Shown piece after piece: positions 47,280 to 55,717 of a DNA stretch of 64,000 nucleotides. A model generated the notes under the pieces. That model had not been told where the DNA came from. It worked only from the letters and a program-made list of their open reading frames with translations, and did not search any database. The position numbers were made by a program, and so were the translations under genes. The stretch lies in assembly GCF_009905255.1 (NCBI RefSeq), contig NZ_CP047602.1, positions 1,116,001 through 1,180,000 on the forward strand. The letters are read 5' to 3'. This DNA comes from Thermoanaerobacterium aotearoense (GTDB taxonomy: Bacteria; Bacillota; Thermoanaerobacteria; Thermoanaerobacterales; Thermoanaerobacteraceae). Numbering within the stretch: position 1 is the first letter of the stretch; each line of letters opens with the position of its first letter.

Positions 47280-47919
47280 AGCTAAGTTTAAAAAGGATGG
47301 GGATTTGAGGTATATTTCTCATTTGGATCTTATGAGAACTATAGAAAGGGCTATGAGAAGGGCGCAAATAAAGTTTTCACTGTCGAAGGGATTCAACCCG
47401 CATCCATTGATATCTTTTGGGCCGGCGCTTAGCATGGGTGCGACAACTCATGGCGATTACTTTGATGTAGTGATAGAAGGCGAAATTGAACCTGAAAGAT
47501 TCAAACGTGATTTGAATAAGACGTTGCCAAATGGTTTAGAGATCGTCGATTGCTATATTGTCGATGATAAGGACTTGTTGTCAAACAAAGTGAAAGAAGC
47601 TGAATACACTGTAGATGTTTATTTGATGAGTCATGTGATAGACCTTCCTGATGAAATTAAAAGATTTTTAGGTAGAGATGAGATATTTATAGAGAAGGAA
47701 TCAAAAAGCGGCAGCAAAATCATTGACTTAAAAAATTACATTTTAGATCTTAAAATGATTGAAGCAAAAGGCAGCAAAGTCACTCTGTACGTGAAGCTAA
47801 AGATTTCAGAAGGCTCTCCAGGGCCAATATATGTTGTAAAAGCTCTTGATGATTTTTTGGGGCATGTTTTTGATATGGAGAAAATCTTAGTAGACAGAAG
47901 AAACCTTATTTTAAATTGA
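47269..47919 (+). CDS. TIGR03936 (DUF2344) radical-SAM-associated protein
   Basis: 216 residues with the family N-terminus (MKLRAKFKKDGDLRYISHLD) and KFSLSKGFNPHPLISFGPAL. It overlaps the upstream radical SAM gene by 11 bases; the AAGGAG site supports TTG 47269 as start. Related proteins are fused to the radical SAM partner in some genomes, so the two probably act together. Confidence 0.9.
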   Translation: MKLRAKFKKDGDLRYISHLDLMRTIERAMRRAQIKFSLSKGFNPHPLISFGPALSMGATTHGDYFDVVIEGEIEPERFKRDLNKTLPNGLEIVDCYIVDDKDLLSNKVKEAEYTVDVYLMSHVIDLPDEIKRFLGRDEIFIEKESKSGSKIIDLKNYILDLKMIEAKGSKVTLYVKLKISEGSPGPIYVVKALDDFLGHVFDMEKILVDRRNLILN

Positions 47920-47929
47920 GGTGTTTTAC

Positions 47930-49351
47930 TTGAAGAGAATTTTATTTGATATAAGCGATAAATTTTATCAAGTGGCATATTTAGAAGATGGATTGTTAAT
48001 TGAATATCATGTTGAATATTCTGATAAAAAAAGCATAGTCGGAAATATTTACAAAGGAAAAGTGAAAAATACGATAAAAGGCATGCAAAGTGCTTTTATT
48101 GACATAGGATTAGACAAAAATGCGTACCTATTTGTAAATGATGTTAAAGGAATTCTCAAATCAAATTCTTCAATAACTAAATATGTAAAACCAGGACAAG
48201 ATATAATTGTTCAAGTCTTAAAAGATTCTATAGGACTTAAGAATCCGAGAGTTACGACAAATATATCGCTGCCAGGAAAGTATGTAGTGCTTATGCCTGA
48301 TTCTGATCATGTTGGCATTTCCCACAGGATAGAAGATGAAAAAAAGCGAATGGAACTGATAAATATTGCGAAAAGAGTAAAGCCAGATAATGTAGGCATA
48401 ATAATCAGAACTGCAGCGCAATACGTGGGTGAAGAGGAGTTTGAAAGGGACATAGTTGATTTATGTAAATTGTATGAAGATATATTGAATAAATCTAAAG
48501 TTGCTGGTTCCCCTGAGTTAATTTACGAGGAAGAGAATTTTATAACAAAGTACATAAGGGATTTGTCATCTTTGATGGTGGATGAAATAATTGTAAATGA
48601 TGCTGAAGAATACAAAAGGATTTTTAATTATATTAAAAAGGAAAGTTTAAACATTTCAGTAAAGTATGAAGATGGAGATTTAGTAGGTCTATATGGTATT
48701 GAAAAACAAGTAGAAAGGCTTTTAAGCAAAAAGGTTTGGCTTAAAAGCGGCGGGTTCATAATAATTGATGAGACAGAAGCATTGACTGTAATAGATGTCA
48801 ATACAGGTAAATACACAGGAAAATCTTCACTGCAGGAGACAATTTTAAAAACGAATATAGAAGCTGCGAAGGAAATTGCGTTGCAATTGAGATTGAGGGA
48901 CATTGGTGGCATCATCGTTGTAGATTTTATCGACATGGATAGTGACAATGACCGTCAAAAGCTTCTAAAGGTTTTTGAAGAATCTTTAAAAAGCGATAGA
49001 TCAAAGTGCAGCGTACTTGGTTTTACACATTTAGGATTAGTTGAAATGACGAGAAAAAGAGTTAGGTCAAACGTAAGCGAGTATTTGCAAGAGAAATGCG
49101 ATTGCTGCAAAGGCACAGGGTATATTGTGTCAAGCGATATGATGCAACTTAGAATAAATCGCTCTATAGAAAGAATCTTAAGGAATACAAATGCTAAAAA
49201 TATCACTATAACGTCAAACCGCAGAGTACAAAACATAATCGAAAAAAGCGGCATAATAGAAAAGTACATGGAAAAATACGGCGTGGAAATAAACACCATC
49301 TGCAATAGCAAACTTGATACTGATGAATTTTACGTAGATTATCAGTTGTAA
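47930..49351 (+). CDS. rng: Ribonuclease E/G family protein
   Basis: 473 residues. An S1-like RNA-binding segment (SIVGNIYKGKVKNTIKGMQS), a DNase I-like catalytic core with TVIDVNTGKYTG and GIIVVDFIDMDSDNDR, and a Cys motif near the end (CDCCKGTGYI). It would process rRNA or mRNA 5' ends. TTG 47930 lies correctly spaced after GAGGTG. It precedes the L21 leader, the usual clostridial order. Confidence 0.93.
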   Translation: MKRILFDISDKFYQVAYLEDGLLIEYHVEYSDKKSIVGNIYKGKVKNTIKGMQSAFIDIGLDKNAYLFVNDVKGILKSNSSITKYVKPGQDIIVQVLKDSIGLKNPRVTTNISLPGKYVVLMPDSDHVGISHRIEDEKKRMELINIAKRVKPDNVGIIIRTAAQYVGEEEFERDIVDLCKLYEDILNKSKVAGSPELIYEEENFITKYIRDLSSLMVDEIIVNDAEEYKRIFNYIKKESLNISVKYEDGDLVGLYGIEKQVERLLSKKVWLKSGGFIIIDETEALTVIDVNTGKYTGKSSLQETILKTNIEAAKEIALQLRLRDIGGIIVVDFIDMDSDNDRQKLLKVFEESLKSDRSKCSVLGFTHLGLVEMTRKRVRSNVSEYLQEKCDCCKGTGYIVSSDMMQLRINRSIERILRNTNAKNITITSNRRVQNIIEKSGIIEKYMEKYGVEINTICNSKLDTDEFYVDYQL

Positions 49352-49380
49352 TTGACATTTTCATGTTATTGTGTTAGAAT
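49352..49380 (+). promoter_or_regulatory. Sigma-A promoter of the rplU operon
   Basis: TTGACA (49352-49357), 17 bases and TAGAAT (49375-49380), starting directly after the rng stop codon. Confidence 0.75.
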
Positions 49381-49385
49381 ACACT

Positions 49386-49455
49386 TTGTAGCCGCTCGGA
49401 ACGGGTTTAAATACTTCTTGTAGACGAAGTACCTTGGCTCCGGCGAGACTGGTAA
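49386..49455 (+). ncRNA. Ribosomal protein L21 leader
   Basis: The 5' leader contains TTTGTAGCCGCTCGG and CCTTGGCTCCGGCGAGACTGGTA, the conserved blocks of the Firmicute L21 leader that allows feedback control of rplU by L21. Confidence 0.85.
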
Positions 49456-49470
49456 AGAGGAGGTGCCCTA

Positions 49471-49782
49471 ATGTACGCGATAATAGAGACTGGTGGCAAA
49501 CAGTACAGGGTTCAAGAAGGCGATGTAATAAATATTGAAAAGCTTGATTGTGAAGCTGGCAGCGTATATTCTTTTGATAAGGTATTGGCTGTTGCAAAAG
49601 ACGATGGTACTGTTGATTTTGGGAAACCATACGTTAAAGATGCTAAAGTAGAAGCGAAAGTTCTTGAGCATGGCAAAGGCGAGAAGATAATCGTCTTTAA
49701 GTACAAGCCAAAGAAGAATGAGAGAAAGAAACGCGGTCATCGTCAGCCATATACAAAAGTTCAGATTGAGAAGATCATGTAA
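49471..49782 (+). CDS. rplU: Ribosomal protein L21 (bL21)
   Basis: 103 residues, full length ([40 protein letters not shown]). It binds 23S rRNA in the large subunit. GGAGGTG site. Start of rplU-prp-rpmA. Confidence 0.98.
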   Translation: MYAIIETGGKQYRVQEGDVINIEKLDCEAGSVYSFDKVLAVAKDDGTVDFGKPYVKDAKVEAKVLEHGKGEKIIVFKYKPKKNERKKRGHRQPYTKVQIEKIM

Positions 49783-49784
49783 AA

Positions 49785-50120
49785 ATGATTAAAGTCAGCA
49801 TATATAGAAATGATGATAAGGTAAAGAAGTTTGAAATAAAAGGACATGCAGGTTATGATGTCTATGACAGAGATATAGTATGTGCCGGTGTTACGGCTGT
49901 GGCACAGACGGCTGTACTTGGGTTAGAATCGATTAATACTGTGTCTTTAAAGAAGGAAATAAGAGATGGCTATATGTATGTTGAAATAGAGGACTACGGT
50001 GTTGGTGATGATGTCATAAAGTCTTGTGCTATTGTAGATGCGATGGTGCTTGGGCTTAAAGACATCGAAAGGGACTATTCAGCGTACGTAAAAGTCTTTG
50101 ATAGGAGGTGTGATGGATGA
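49785..50120 (+). CDS. prp: Ribosomal-processing cysteine protease Prp
   Basis: 111 residues with the catalytic pair: His in [18 protein letters not shown] and Cys in the same motif. Prp removes the N-terminal extension of L27. Two bases separate it from rplU and it overlaps rpmA by four bases, so supply of protease and substrate is coupled. Confidence 0.93.
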   Translation: MIKVSIYRNDDKVKKFEIKGHAGYDVYDRDIVCAGVTAVAQTAVLGLESINTVSLKKEIRDGYMYVEIEDYGVGDDVIKSCAIVDAMVLGLKDIERDYSAYVKVFDRRCDG

Positions 50121-50404
50121 AGCTGCAATTATTTGCTCATAAAAAAGGAATGGGAAGCACTCGTAATGGACGCGACAGCGAGTCAAAAAGACTTGGAGTC
50201 AAAAGAGCTGATGGACAATTCGTCTTAGCGGGAAACATTCTCGTAAGACAAAGAGGCACAAAGATTCATCCAGGTGTTAATGTAGGCAGAGGCAAAGATG
50301 ACACTTTGTTTGCATTGATTGACGGTTATGTATCATTTGAAAGAAAAGGAAAAGACAAAAAACAGGTAAGCGTATATGAAAAGAGGAAAGAAGTCCTGGC
50401 ATAA
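50117..50404 (+). CDS. rpmA: Ribosomal protein L27 (bL27) with cleavable N-terminus
   Basis: 95 residues. The start [20 protein letters not shown] carries the Firmicute extension with the Prp cleavage motif after LQLF; the mature protein would begin AHKKG. L27 reaches the peptidyl transferase centre, so processing is needed for function. TAGGAGGTG site. Confidence 0.97.
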   Translation: MKLQLFAHKKGMGSTRNGRDSESKRLGVKRADGQFVLAGNILVRQRGTKIHPGVNVGRGKDDTLFALIDGYVSFERKGKDKKQVSVYEKRKEVLA

Positions 50405-50418
50405 GCCGGGCTTTTTCT
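50395..50418 (+). terminator. Terminator overlapping the rpmA stop codon
   Basis: A 6-bp GC stem (50395-50400 with 50405-50410, one G-T) with a 4-base loop and then CTTTTTCTTTTTT. Confidence 0.7.
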
Positions 50419-50436
50419 TTTTTGCAGTGGAATGTA

Positions 50437-50445
50437 TGGTATAAT
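50437..50445 (+). promoter_or_regulatory. Extended -10 promoter upstream of the Spo0B-like gene
   Basis: TGGTATAAT (TGn-TATAAT) 39 bases before the start codon. It probably also serves obg. Confidence 0.45.
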
Positions 50446-50483
50446 ATAGATAAACCGAATGTTTATTTAAGGAGCTGATGCGG

Positions 50484-50711
50484 ATGTCTAAATGCAATGA
50501 TGAATTTTTGATAAAATACATAAATTTAAAAAGGCATGAGTACATAAATGACCTTCAAGTTTTGCTTGGATATGCACAGCTTGGCAAGTCTGACAAGATT
50601 TATGAATATATTCAAAGAGTTATTGATGAATACAACAATGAGCGCAATGTATTTAATAGCGATATGGATAGTATCATGAAATTTATCAAAAATAAAATAG
50701 AAGAAAATTAA
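50484..50711 (+). CDS. Spo0B-like alpha-helical domain protein
   Basis: 75 residues with KYINLKRHEYINDLQVLLGY, the helical segment that carries the phosphorylated His in Spo0B. The C-terminal ATPase-like domain of Bacillus Spo0B is missing. It occupies the spo0B position between rpmA and obg, as in Bacillus. It could be a reduced phosphotransferase or simply a relic; the His is present (RHEYIND). ATG 50484 fits the AAGGAG site better than 50478. Confidence 0.8.
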   Translation: MSKCNDEFLIKYINLKRHEYINDLQVLLGYAQLGKSDKIYEYIQRVIDEYNNERNVFNSDMDSIMKFIKNKIEEN

Positions 50712-50730
50712 ATTTAAAGTAGGTGATGAT

Positions 50731-52002
50731 GTGTTTATAGACAGTGCGAAAATTTATATAAAGTCTGGAAACGGAGGAAATGGTGTCATATCATTTAGGC
50801 GAGAAAAATACGTGGCGTACGGTGGCCCTGACGGCGGTGACGGAGGGAAAGGCGGTGATGTCATATTCATTACTGATCCAAATATTTCTACATTGATGGA
50901 TTTTAAGTACAAAAGAAAATATGTTGCTGAAAGCGGAGAAAATGGTAGTGGAAACAATAAATACGGCAAAGATGGTGATGACCTATATATTAAAGTCCCT
51001 GTTGGAACTCAAATAATAAGGGATGACACCAATGAGTTGATAGCAGATCTTGCAAAACCTGGACAAAAAGCCATAGTGCTGCGAGGTGGCAGAGGCGGAA
51101 GGGGAAATGCAAAATTTGCTTCATCGACTTTAAAAACGCCCAGATTTGCGGAAAGCGGTGAGGAAGGCAAAGAGCTTTATGTGAGATTAGAACTAAAGCT
51201 ATTAGCAGATGTAGGTCTTGTTGGGTTTCCCAATGCTGGAAAGTCAACATTGCTTGCTTCATGCACAAATGCAAGGCCTAAAATAGCAAATTACCCATTT
51301 ACGACTTTGTATCCCAATTTAGGTGTTGTGTACCATAAAGGAAAGTCCTTTGTCATGGCTGATATACCAGGACTTATTGAAGGTGCTCATAAAGGTGAAG
51401 GCCTTGGATATGACTTTTTAAAGCATATTGAAAGGACAAAATTGATATTGCACATTGTGGATGTATCAAATCCATTGTCGGATCCTATAGACGATTTTAA
51501 GAAAATAAATGATGAAATGTATCTGTACAGCAATAGATTAAAAGAAATTCCGCAAATTGCTGTTTTAAATAAAATAGATGCAGTTGATCCGTCATCAATT
51601 AATTTAGATGATATAATAGCAAAGATGAAAAATCTTGGATATGATGTCTTTAAAATATCTGCTATGACAGGCGATGGCATTGACGGGCTTCTTGATAAGA
51701 CGATAGAGATGCTTGATAGGTTTAAAGTAGATGTGGAGGAAAATGCAGAAGACGTCATTATATACAATATGCCAAAAGAAGAAGAAACTGTTGAAATCGA
51801 GGTAAAAAATGGCGTTTACTATTTAGGTGGGACAAAAATAGATAGACTGTTAAAAAGAGTAAATCTCCAAGATGAGAATTCGCTTAGATATTTTGAAATG
51901 ATATTGAAAAAGTCAGGTGTTATAGATATGCTTAAAGAGAAGGGATTCAAAGACGGAGATGCGATAAATGTGAGAGATTTTGAATTCGAGTATTATGAAT
52001 AA
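50731..52002 (+). CDS. obg: Ribosome assembly GTPase ObgE/CgtA
   Basis: 423 residues. Glycine-rich Obg fold (GGPDGGDGGKGGDVIFI, GGRGGRGNAKFASST) at 1-157, the G domain (VGLVGFPNAGKSTLLASC, DIPGLIEGAHKGEGLG, LNKIDAVD) and a C-terminal OCT domain. It supports 50S assembly and, in sporulating bacteria, links to Spo0A activation. GTG start. Confidence 0.97.
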   Translation: MFIDSAKIYIKSGNGGNGVISFRREKYVAYGGPDGGDGGKGGDVIFITDPNISTLMDFKYKRKYVAESGENGSGNNKYGKDGDDLYIKVPVGTQIIRDDTNELIADLAKPGQKAIVLRGGRGGRGNAKFASSTLKTPRFAESGEEGKELYVRLELKLLADVGLVGFPNAGKSTLLASCTNARPKIANYPFTTLYPNLGVVYHKGKSFVMADIPGLIEGAHKGEGLGYDFLKHIERTKLILHIVDVSNPLSDPIDDFKKINDEMYLYSNRLKEIPQIAVLNKIDAVDPSSINLDDIIAKMKNLGYDVFKISAMTGDGIDGLLDKTIEMLDRFKVDVEENAEDVIIYNMPKEEETVEIEVKNGVYYLGGTKIDRLLKRVNLQDENSLRYFEMILKKSGVIDMLKEKGFKDGDAINVRDFEFEYYE

Positions 52003-52023
52003 AAATATGCTGTTTATCAAATA

Positions 52024-52052
52024 TTGTCTCTAAAAGTTTATTATTGTATAAT
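52024..52052 (+). promoter_or_regulatory. Putative sigma-A promoter of nadD-yqeK-rsfS
   Basis: TTGTCT (52024-52029), 17 bases and TATAAT (52047-52052), 46 bases before nadD. Confidence 0.5.
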
Positions 52053-52097
52053 TTACGTATGAAAATTGTTTTTGAATTTCAAGTGGAGGATATTTAG

Positions 52098-52721
52098 ATG
52101 ACTAATAACTCACAAAGGATTGGCATTATGGGTGGTACTTTTGATCCAATACATTTTGGCCACCTTGTCACAGCGGAGGCTGTAAGAGATCAATTTGATT
52201 TGGACAAAGTTATATTTGTCCCATCAGGCAATCCGCCGCATAAAGTCAAAAGAAACATTACTGATAAGAGAATAAGGTATTTGATGACTATCCTTGCTAC
52301 CGTTACAAATCCGTATTTTGAAGTATCTGCCATTGAGATAGAGAGGGAAGGATACACATACACTATTGATACGCTGAAGGAGTTTAAAAAAATATACGGA
52401 GAGGAAACACAGATATTTTTCATAACGGGCGCTGATGCTATATTAGAGATTTTGACATGGAAAAATGCTGAAGATCTTTTAAAGATGTGCAATTTTGTTG
52501 CTGCCACAAGGCCAGGTTATGCAGGTGATAGCATAAGCGAAAAGATCCAGTATATCAAGAGAATATACGATAAAGAAATATTTCAGGTGACTGTGCCGTC
52601 ATTAGCCATATCGTCCACAGACATACGCAATAGGGTATCTGAAGGCAGACCGATCAAGTATTTGTTGCCAGAGTCTGTAGAAAGATACATTGAAAAAGCT
52701 GGACTTTATAAGAGAGGTTGA
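52098..52721 (+). CDS. nadD: Nicotinate-nucleotide adenylyltransferase
   Basis: 207 residues: [20 protein letters not shown] (nucleotidyltransferase T/HxGH motif), [10 protein letters not shown] and [20 protein letters not shown]. It makes deamido-NAD and thus takes the product of the nicotinate phosphoribosyltransferase encoded at 16792. GTGGAGGA site. yqeK follows five bases after its stop codon. Confidence 0.96.
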   Translation: MTNNSQRIGIMGGTFDPIHFGHLVTAEAVRDQFDLDKVIFVPSGNPPHKVKRNITDKRIRYLMTILATVTNPYFEVSAIEIEREGYTYTIDTLKEFKKIYGEETQIFFITGADAILEILTWKNAEDLLKMCNFVAATRPGYAGDSISEKIQYIKRIYDKEIFQVTVPSLAISSTDIRNRVSEGRPIKYLLPESVERYIEKAGLYKRG

Positions 52722-52725
52722 TATT

Positions 52726-53298
52726 GTGGATTTTGAATTTTTAGCCGATAAATTGAAAAAATTATTAAGTGATGAGAGATTTAATCATTCATTGGGTGTT
52801 ATGGAGACGTCTGAAAAATTGGCTGTAAGATACGGCGCAGATGTAGAAAAGGCAAAAATTGCAGGATTGCTTCATGATTGCGCAAAAAACCTTAGAGAAG
52901 ATGAACTTGTTGCCTTAGCAAATAAGTACAGAATTCAGATAGATGATGTCTTGGAAAAATCGCCATCTTTGCTTCACGGACCTGTTGGAGGATACATGAT
53001 AGAAGACTACTTTGGCGTACATGACGATGAAATAAAACGTGCCATAATGCTTCACACTACTGGAGATAAAGATATGACGCTTTTGGATAAGATAATATTT
53101 TTAGCTGATTATATAGAGCCAAATAGAAATTTTGAAGGAGTAGAAAATTTGAGAGATGCGGCATATAAAAACATTGATGAAGCGGTGATTATGGCATTAG
53201 ACGAAACAATAAAATATGTGCTCGAGAAAGGACAGCTTTTATACCAGAAAACAGTAATCGCCCGCAACGATATGATAATAAAGACAAAATATATTTGA
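52726..53298 (+). CDS. yqeK: YqeK HD-domain phosphohydrolase
   Basis: 190 residues with HD motifs FNHSLGVMETSEKLA, IAGLLHDCAKNLRED, HGPVGGYM, LHTTGDKDM and IIFLADYIEPNR. The family includes symmetrical Ap4A hydrolases. A GAGAGG site seven bases away indicates GTG 52726 rather than the longer frame from 52690, which overlaps nadD. Confidence 0.92.
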   Translation: MDFEFLADKLKKLLSDERFNHSLGVMETSEKLAVRYGADVEKAKIAGLLHDCAKNLREDELVALANKYRIQIDDVLEKSPSLLHGPVGGYMIEDYFGVHDDEIKRAIMLHTTGDKDMTLLDKIIFLADYIEPNRNFEGVENLRDAAYKNIDEAVIMALDETIKYVLEKGQLLYQKTVIARNDMIIKTKYI

Positions 53299-53325
53299 TA
53301 AAATTTTATGTTTGGAGGTACAACA

Positions 53326-53688
53326 TTGGATAAGAAAAGCACTGACTTAACGTTAAAAATTTTAAAAATACTTGATGATAAAAAAGCGCTTGATATTAAA
53401 GGACTATATGTGGGAGAGCTTACTACAGTTGCTGATTATTTTGTGATTGCCAGCGGTACGTCTACAACACATGTAAAATCTTTATGTGACGAAATTTCAG
53501 AAAAGCTTGCTGAAGATGGCGTATATGTAAATCACATAGAAGGTTATAATTCGGCTACGTGGATATTGATGGATTACGGCAGCATTGTAGTTCATATTTT
53601 TACTAAAGACGAAAGAAACTTTTACTCATTGGAAAGGCTTTGGGGCGATGCCAAAGAAATAGCTCTTGACAATGCTTTATCAGATTAG
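53326..53688 (+). CDS. rsfS: Ribosomal silencing factor RsfS
   Basis: 120 residues: KALDIKGLYVGELTTVADYF, VIASGTSTTHVKSLCDEISE and WILMDYGSIVVHIFTKDERNFYS in pieces typical of the family. It binds L14 and blocks subunit joining when nutrients are scarce. The GGAGGT site indicates TTG 53326. The nadD-yqeK-rsfS order is standard. Confidence 0.95.
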   Translation: MDKKSTDLTLKILKILDDKKALDIKGLYVGELTTVADYFVIASGTSTTHVKSLCDEISEKLAEDGVYVNHIEGYNSATWILMDYGSIVVHIFTKDERNFYSLERLWGDAKEIALDNALSD

Positions 53689-53706
53689 TATAATGAATTT
53701 AATATA

Positions 53707-53745
53707 AACCTCCGTGGCCTGCAGAGAAGGCAGGGAGGTTTTTTT
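53707..53745 (+). terminator. Terminator after rsfS
   Basis: A two-part stem: AACCTCC with GGAGGTT (53707-53713/53734-53740) and an inner CCTGC/GCAGG, then five T (53741-53745). Confidence 0.88.
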
Positions 53746-53819
53746 GTAATCTATATTCAATAAATTATTTAATCTTTAAATTAGTTTAATTTATATTTGA
53801 AGTTTTAGGGGGGATATAA

Positions 53820-54476
53820 GTGCCTACAAAAGTACATCCATTATTAAAAAATTTTATACCAGTTGTAGATGGCATCGCTAAAACCTTTGGCAAGAATTGT
53901 GAAGTCGTTCTTTACGATTTCTCGAATTTGCAAAGTTCTGCAATTGCTGTTGGAAATGGACATATTACAGGCAGAGAAATTGGAAACCCTATACCAGAGG
54001 CTATTCTAAAATCGCTGAAGGCAAATAAAACTGACAACGAAGTCAATTTCAAAACTAAAGGAAGAGATGGTAAGATACTAAAATCTACCATTGTGTACAT
54101 TAAAGATGATGCTGGAAAACCGATAGGGTGTTTGTGCATAAATATCGACATTTCAGAATATATAATGGTTAAGAATACGTTGGAAGATCTCTGTGAGATA
54201 AACGATGGGGAAGAAGCTCCGGTCGAGCCTTATGGAGGAAGCGTAAACGAAGTTTTGGAGAACATTGTAAACACCACAATAGAGAATTACGGGAAGCCTG
54301 TCAACTTTATGTCTAAAGAGGAAAAAGTCAATATGGTAAAAATGTTAGATGCTAAAGGCACTTTCTTAATAAGAGGTGCGATAGACTATGTTGCAAAAAT
54401 ACTGTGCGTATCCAGATATACCATATACAATTACCTTGATGAGATAAGAGTAGGGGATGACCTTGGCAAATATTAA
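53820..54476 (+). CDS. YheO/DauR-type PAS and HTH transcriptional regulator
   Basis: 218 residues. An N-terminal YheO-like PAS domain (PVVDGIAKTFGKNCEVVLYD, VYIKDDAGKPIGCLCINIDI) at about 10-120 and a C-terminal HTH (GAIDYVAKILCVSRYTIYNY) at about 185-210. Relatives control D-amino acid or other catabolic genes. GTG start behind a G-rich AGGGGGGA site. A weak hairpin separates it from the DUF362 gene downstream. Confidence 0.87.
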   Translation: MPTKVHPLLKNFIPVVDGIAKTFGKNCEVVLYDFSNLQSSAIAVGNGHITGREIGNPIPEAILKSLKANKTDNEVNFKTKGRDGKILKSTIVYIKDDAGKPIGCLCINIDISEYIMVKNTLEDLCEINDGEEAPVEPYGGSVNEVLENIVNTTIENYGKPVNFMSKEEKVNMVKMLDAKGTFLIRGAIDYVAKILCVSRYTIYNYLDEIRVGDDLGKY

Positions 54477-54486
54477 AATTGATTAT

Positions 54487-54515
54487 GGGAATGTGCATAA
54501 GCTGCATTCCTTTAA
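54487..54515 (+). terminator. Weak terminator-like hairpin
   Basis: GGAATG (54488-54493) pairs with CATTCC (54505-54510), with inner TGC/GC pairing, followed by TTTAAT. Confidence 0.5.
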
Positions 54516-54555
54516 TATTTTGGTCTAAAATATATTTTTAAAGGTGGCGTATATC

Positions 54556-55692
54556 TTGCATACCGTATCTATTGAAAATTGTCCTTCTTATTCTCAAAAT
54601 GATGTAAAGGTTGCATTGGAAAATTCTTTTAAAAACTTGGGGGGACTTGAAAAATACATAAAAAAGGGTCAAAGAGTCTTTCTTAAAGCAAACCTTTTAA
54701 AGAAAAACAGACCGGATGATGCTGTAACGACACATCCTTCAATTGTTGAAGCAGTTGCAAATGCCATTAAAGCAATTGGAGCTATGCCTATCATAGGCGA
54801 TAGTCCAGCAGGGCCTTTTTCTCAAAGAGCTTTAAAGGCGATTTATGAATCAACAGGCATGATTGATGTGGCAGCAAGAACTGGTGCTGAATTAAATTAC
54901 GATACGGAAGAAGTTTTAGTAAAGATTCCCGATGGCAAAATTATAAAACAAGCTACGTTTATGAAAGCACTTATGGAATGTGATGCAATTGTGTCAATGC
55001 CGAAACTAAAGACACACGGCTTGACGGTTTATACAGGAGCTGTAAAGAATCAGTTTGGCGCCATACCAGGGCTTGTAAAAGCTGGTTATCATCTTTCAAT
55101 GCCGGATGTGAAAGATTTTTCAGACATGCTGATCGACATAAATACGATTTTAAAGCCAGTATTGACGGTAATGGATGCTGTAGTAGCCATGGAAGGGAAT
55201 GGCCCGTCTGCCGGCCATCCAAAGAAGGTTGGATTAATTATTTCATCAGATGACGTATTTGCGCTTGATACAGTTGCAACGTCAATTATCGGCTTGAAAA
55301 ATCAAGATGTACCGACGGTTTTTATGGCACAAAGACGTGATTTAGGCCGCATTGAAGATATAAAAATCACAGGGATAAATGTAGAAGATGCAAAAATAGA
55401 TGATTTTGACATACCGACGCTAAGAGGATTTAGTGTAACTGAAAAGATTCCACCATTTTTATCGAGATATTTAGACAGACATGTAAAACCGTATCCGATT
55501 TTTCATCATGATACGTGCAAAAGTTGTGGAATATGTGTGTCAAATTGCCCTCCTAAAGCGCTAAAAATGGTTGAAAATAAACCAGTTGTAGATCTTAAAG
55601 CATGTATTAGGTGTTTTTGCTGTCAAGAGCTGTGTCCTCATAAAGCAGTAAGCATAAAAAAGCCATCGATTGCAAAGTTGTTTTATAGATAA
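54556..55692 (+). CDS. DUF362 protein with C-terminal ferredoxin domain
   Basis: 378 residues. A DUF362 region (RVFLKANLLKKNRPDDAVTT, IIGDSPAGPFSQRALKAIYE, MDAVVAMEGNGPSAGHPKKV) is followed by two 4Fe-4S motifs (CKSCGICVSNCPPKALKM and CIRCFCCQELCPHKAVSI). It is probably an electron-transfer or redox enzyme; the substrate is unknown. The TTG at 54556 is correctly placed after AAGGTGG, whereas the GTG at 54544 is inside that site. Confidence 0.87.
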   Translation: MHTVSIENCPSYSQNDVKVALENSFKNLGGLEKYIKKGQRVFLKANLLKKNRPDDAVTTHPSIVEAVANAIKAIGAMPIIGDSPAGPFSQRALKAIYESTGMIDVAARTGAELNYDTEEVLVKIPDGKIIKQATFMKALMECDAIVSMPKLKTHGLTVYTGAVKNQFGAIPGLVKAGYHLSMPDVKDFSDMLIDINTILKPVLTVMDAVVAMEGNGPSAGHPKKVGLIISSDDVFALDTVATSIIGLKNQDVPTVFMAQRRDLGRIEDIKITGINVEDAKIDDFDIPTLRGFSVTEKIPPFLSRYLDRHVKPYPIFHHDTCKSCGICVSNCPPKALKMVENKPVVDLKACIRCFCCQELCPHKAVSIKKPSIAKLFYR

Positions 55693-55717
55693 AAAAAGGG
55701 TTAATCACCCTTTTTTA
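55692..55717. terminator. Bidirectional terminator
   Basis: AAAAAAGGGT and ACCCTTTTTT pair around a TAATC loop (55693-55716), with T/A runs on both strands, between two converging genes. Confidence 0.85.
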
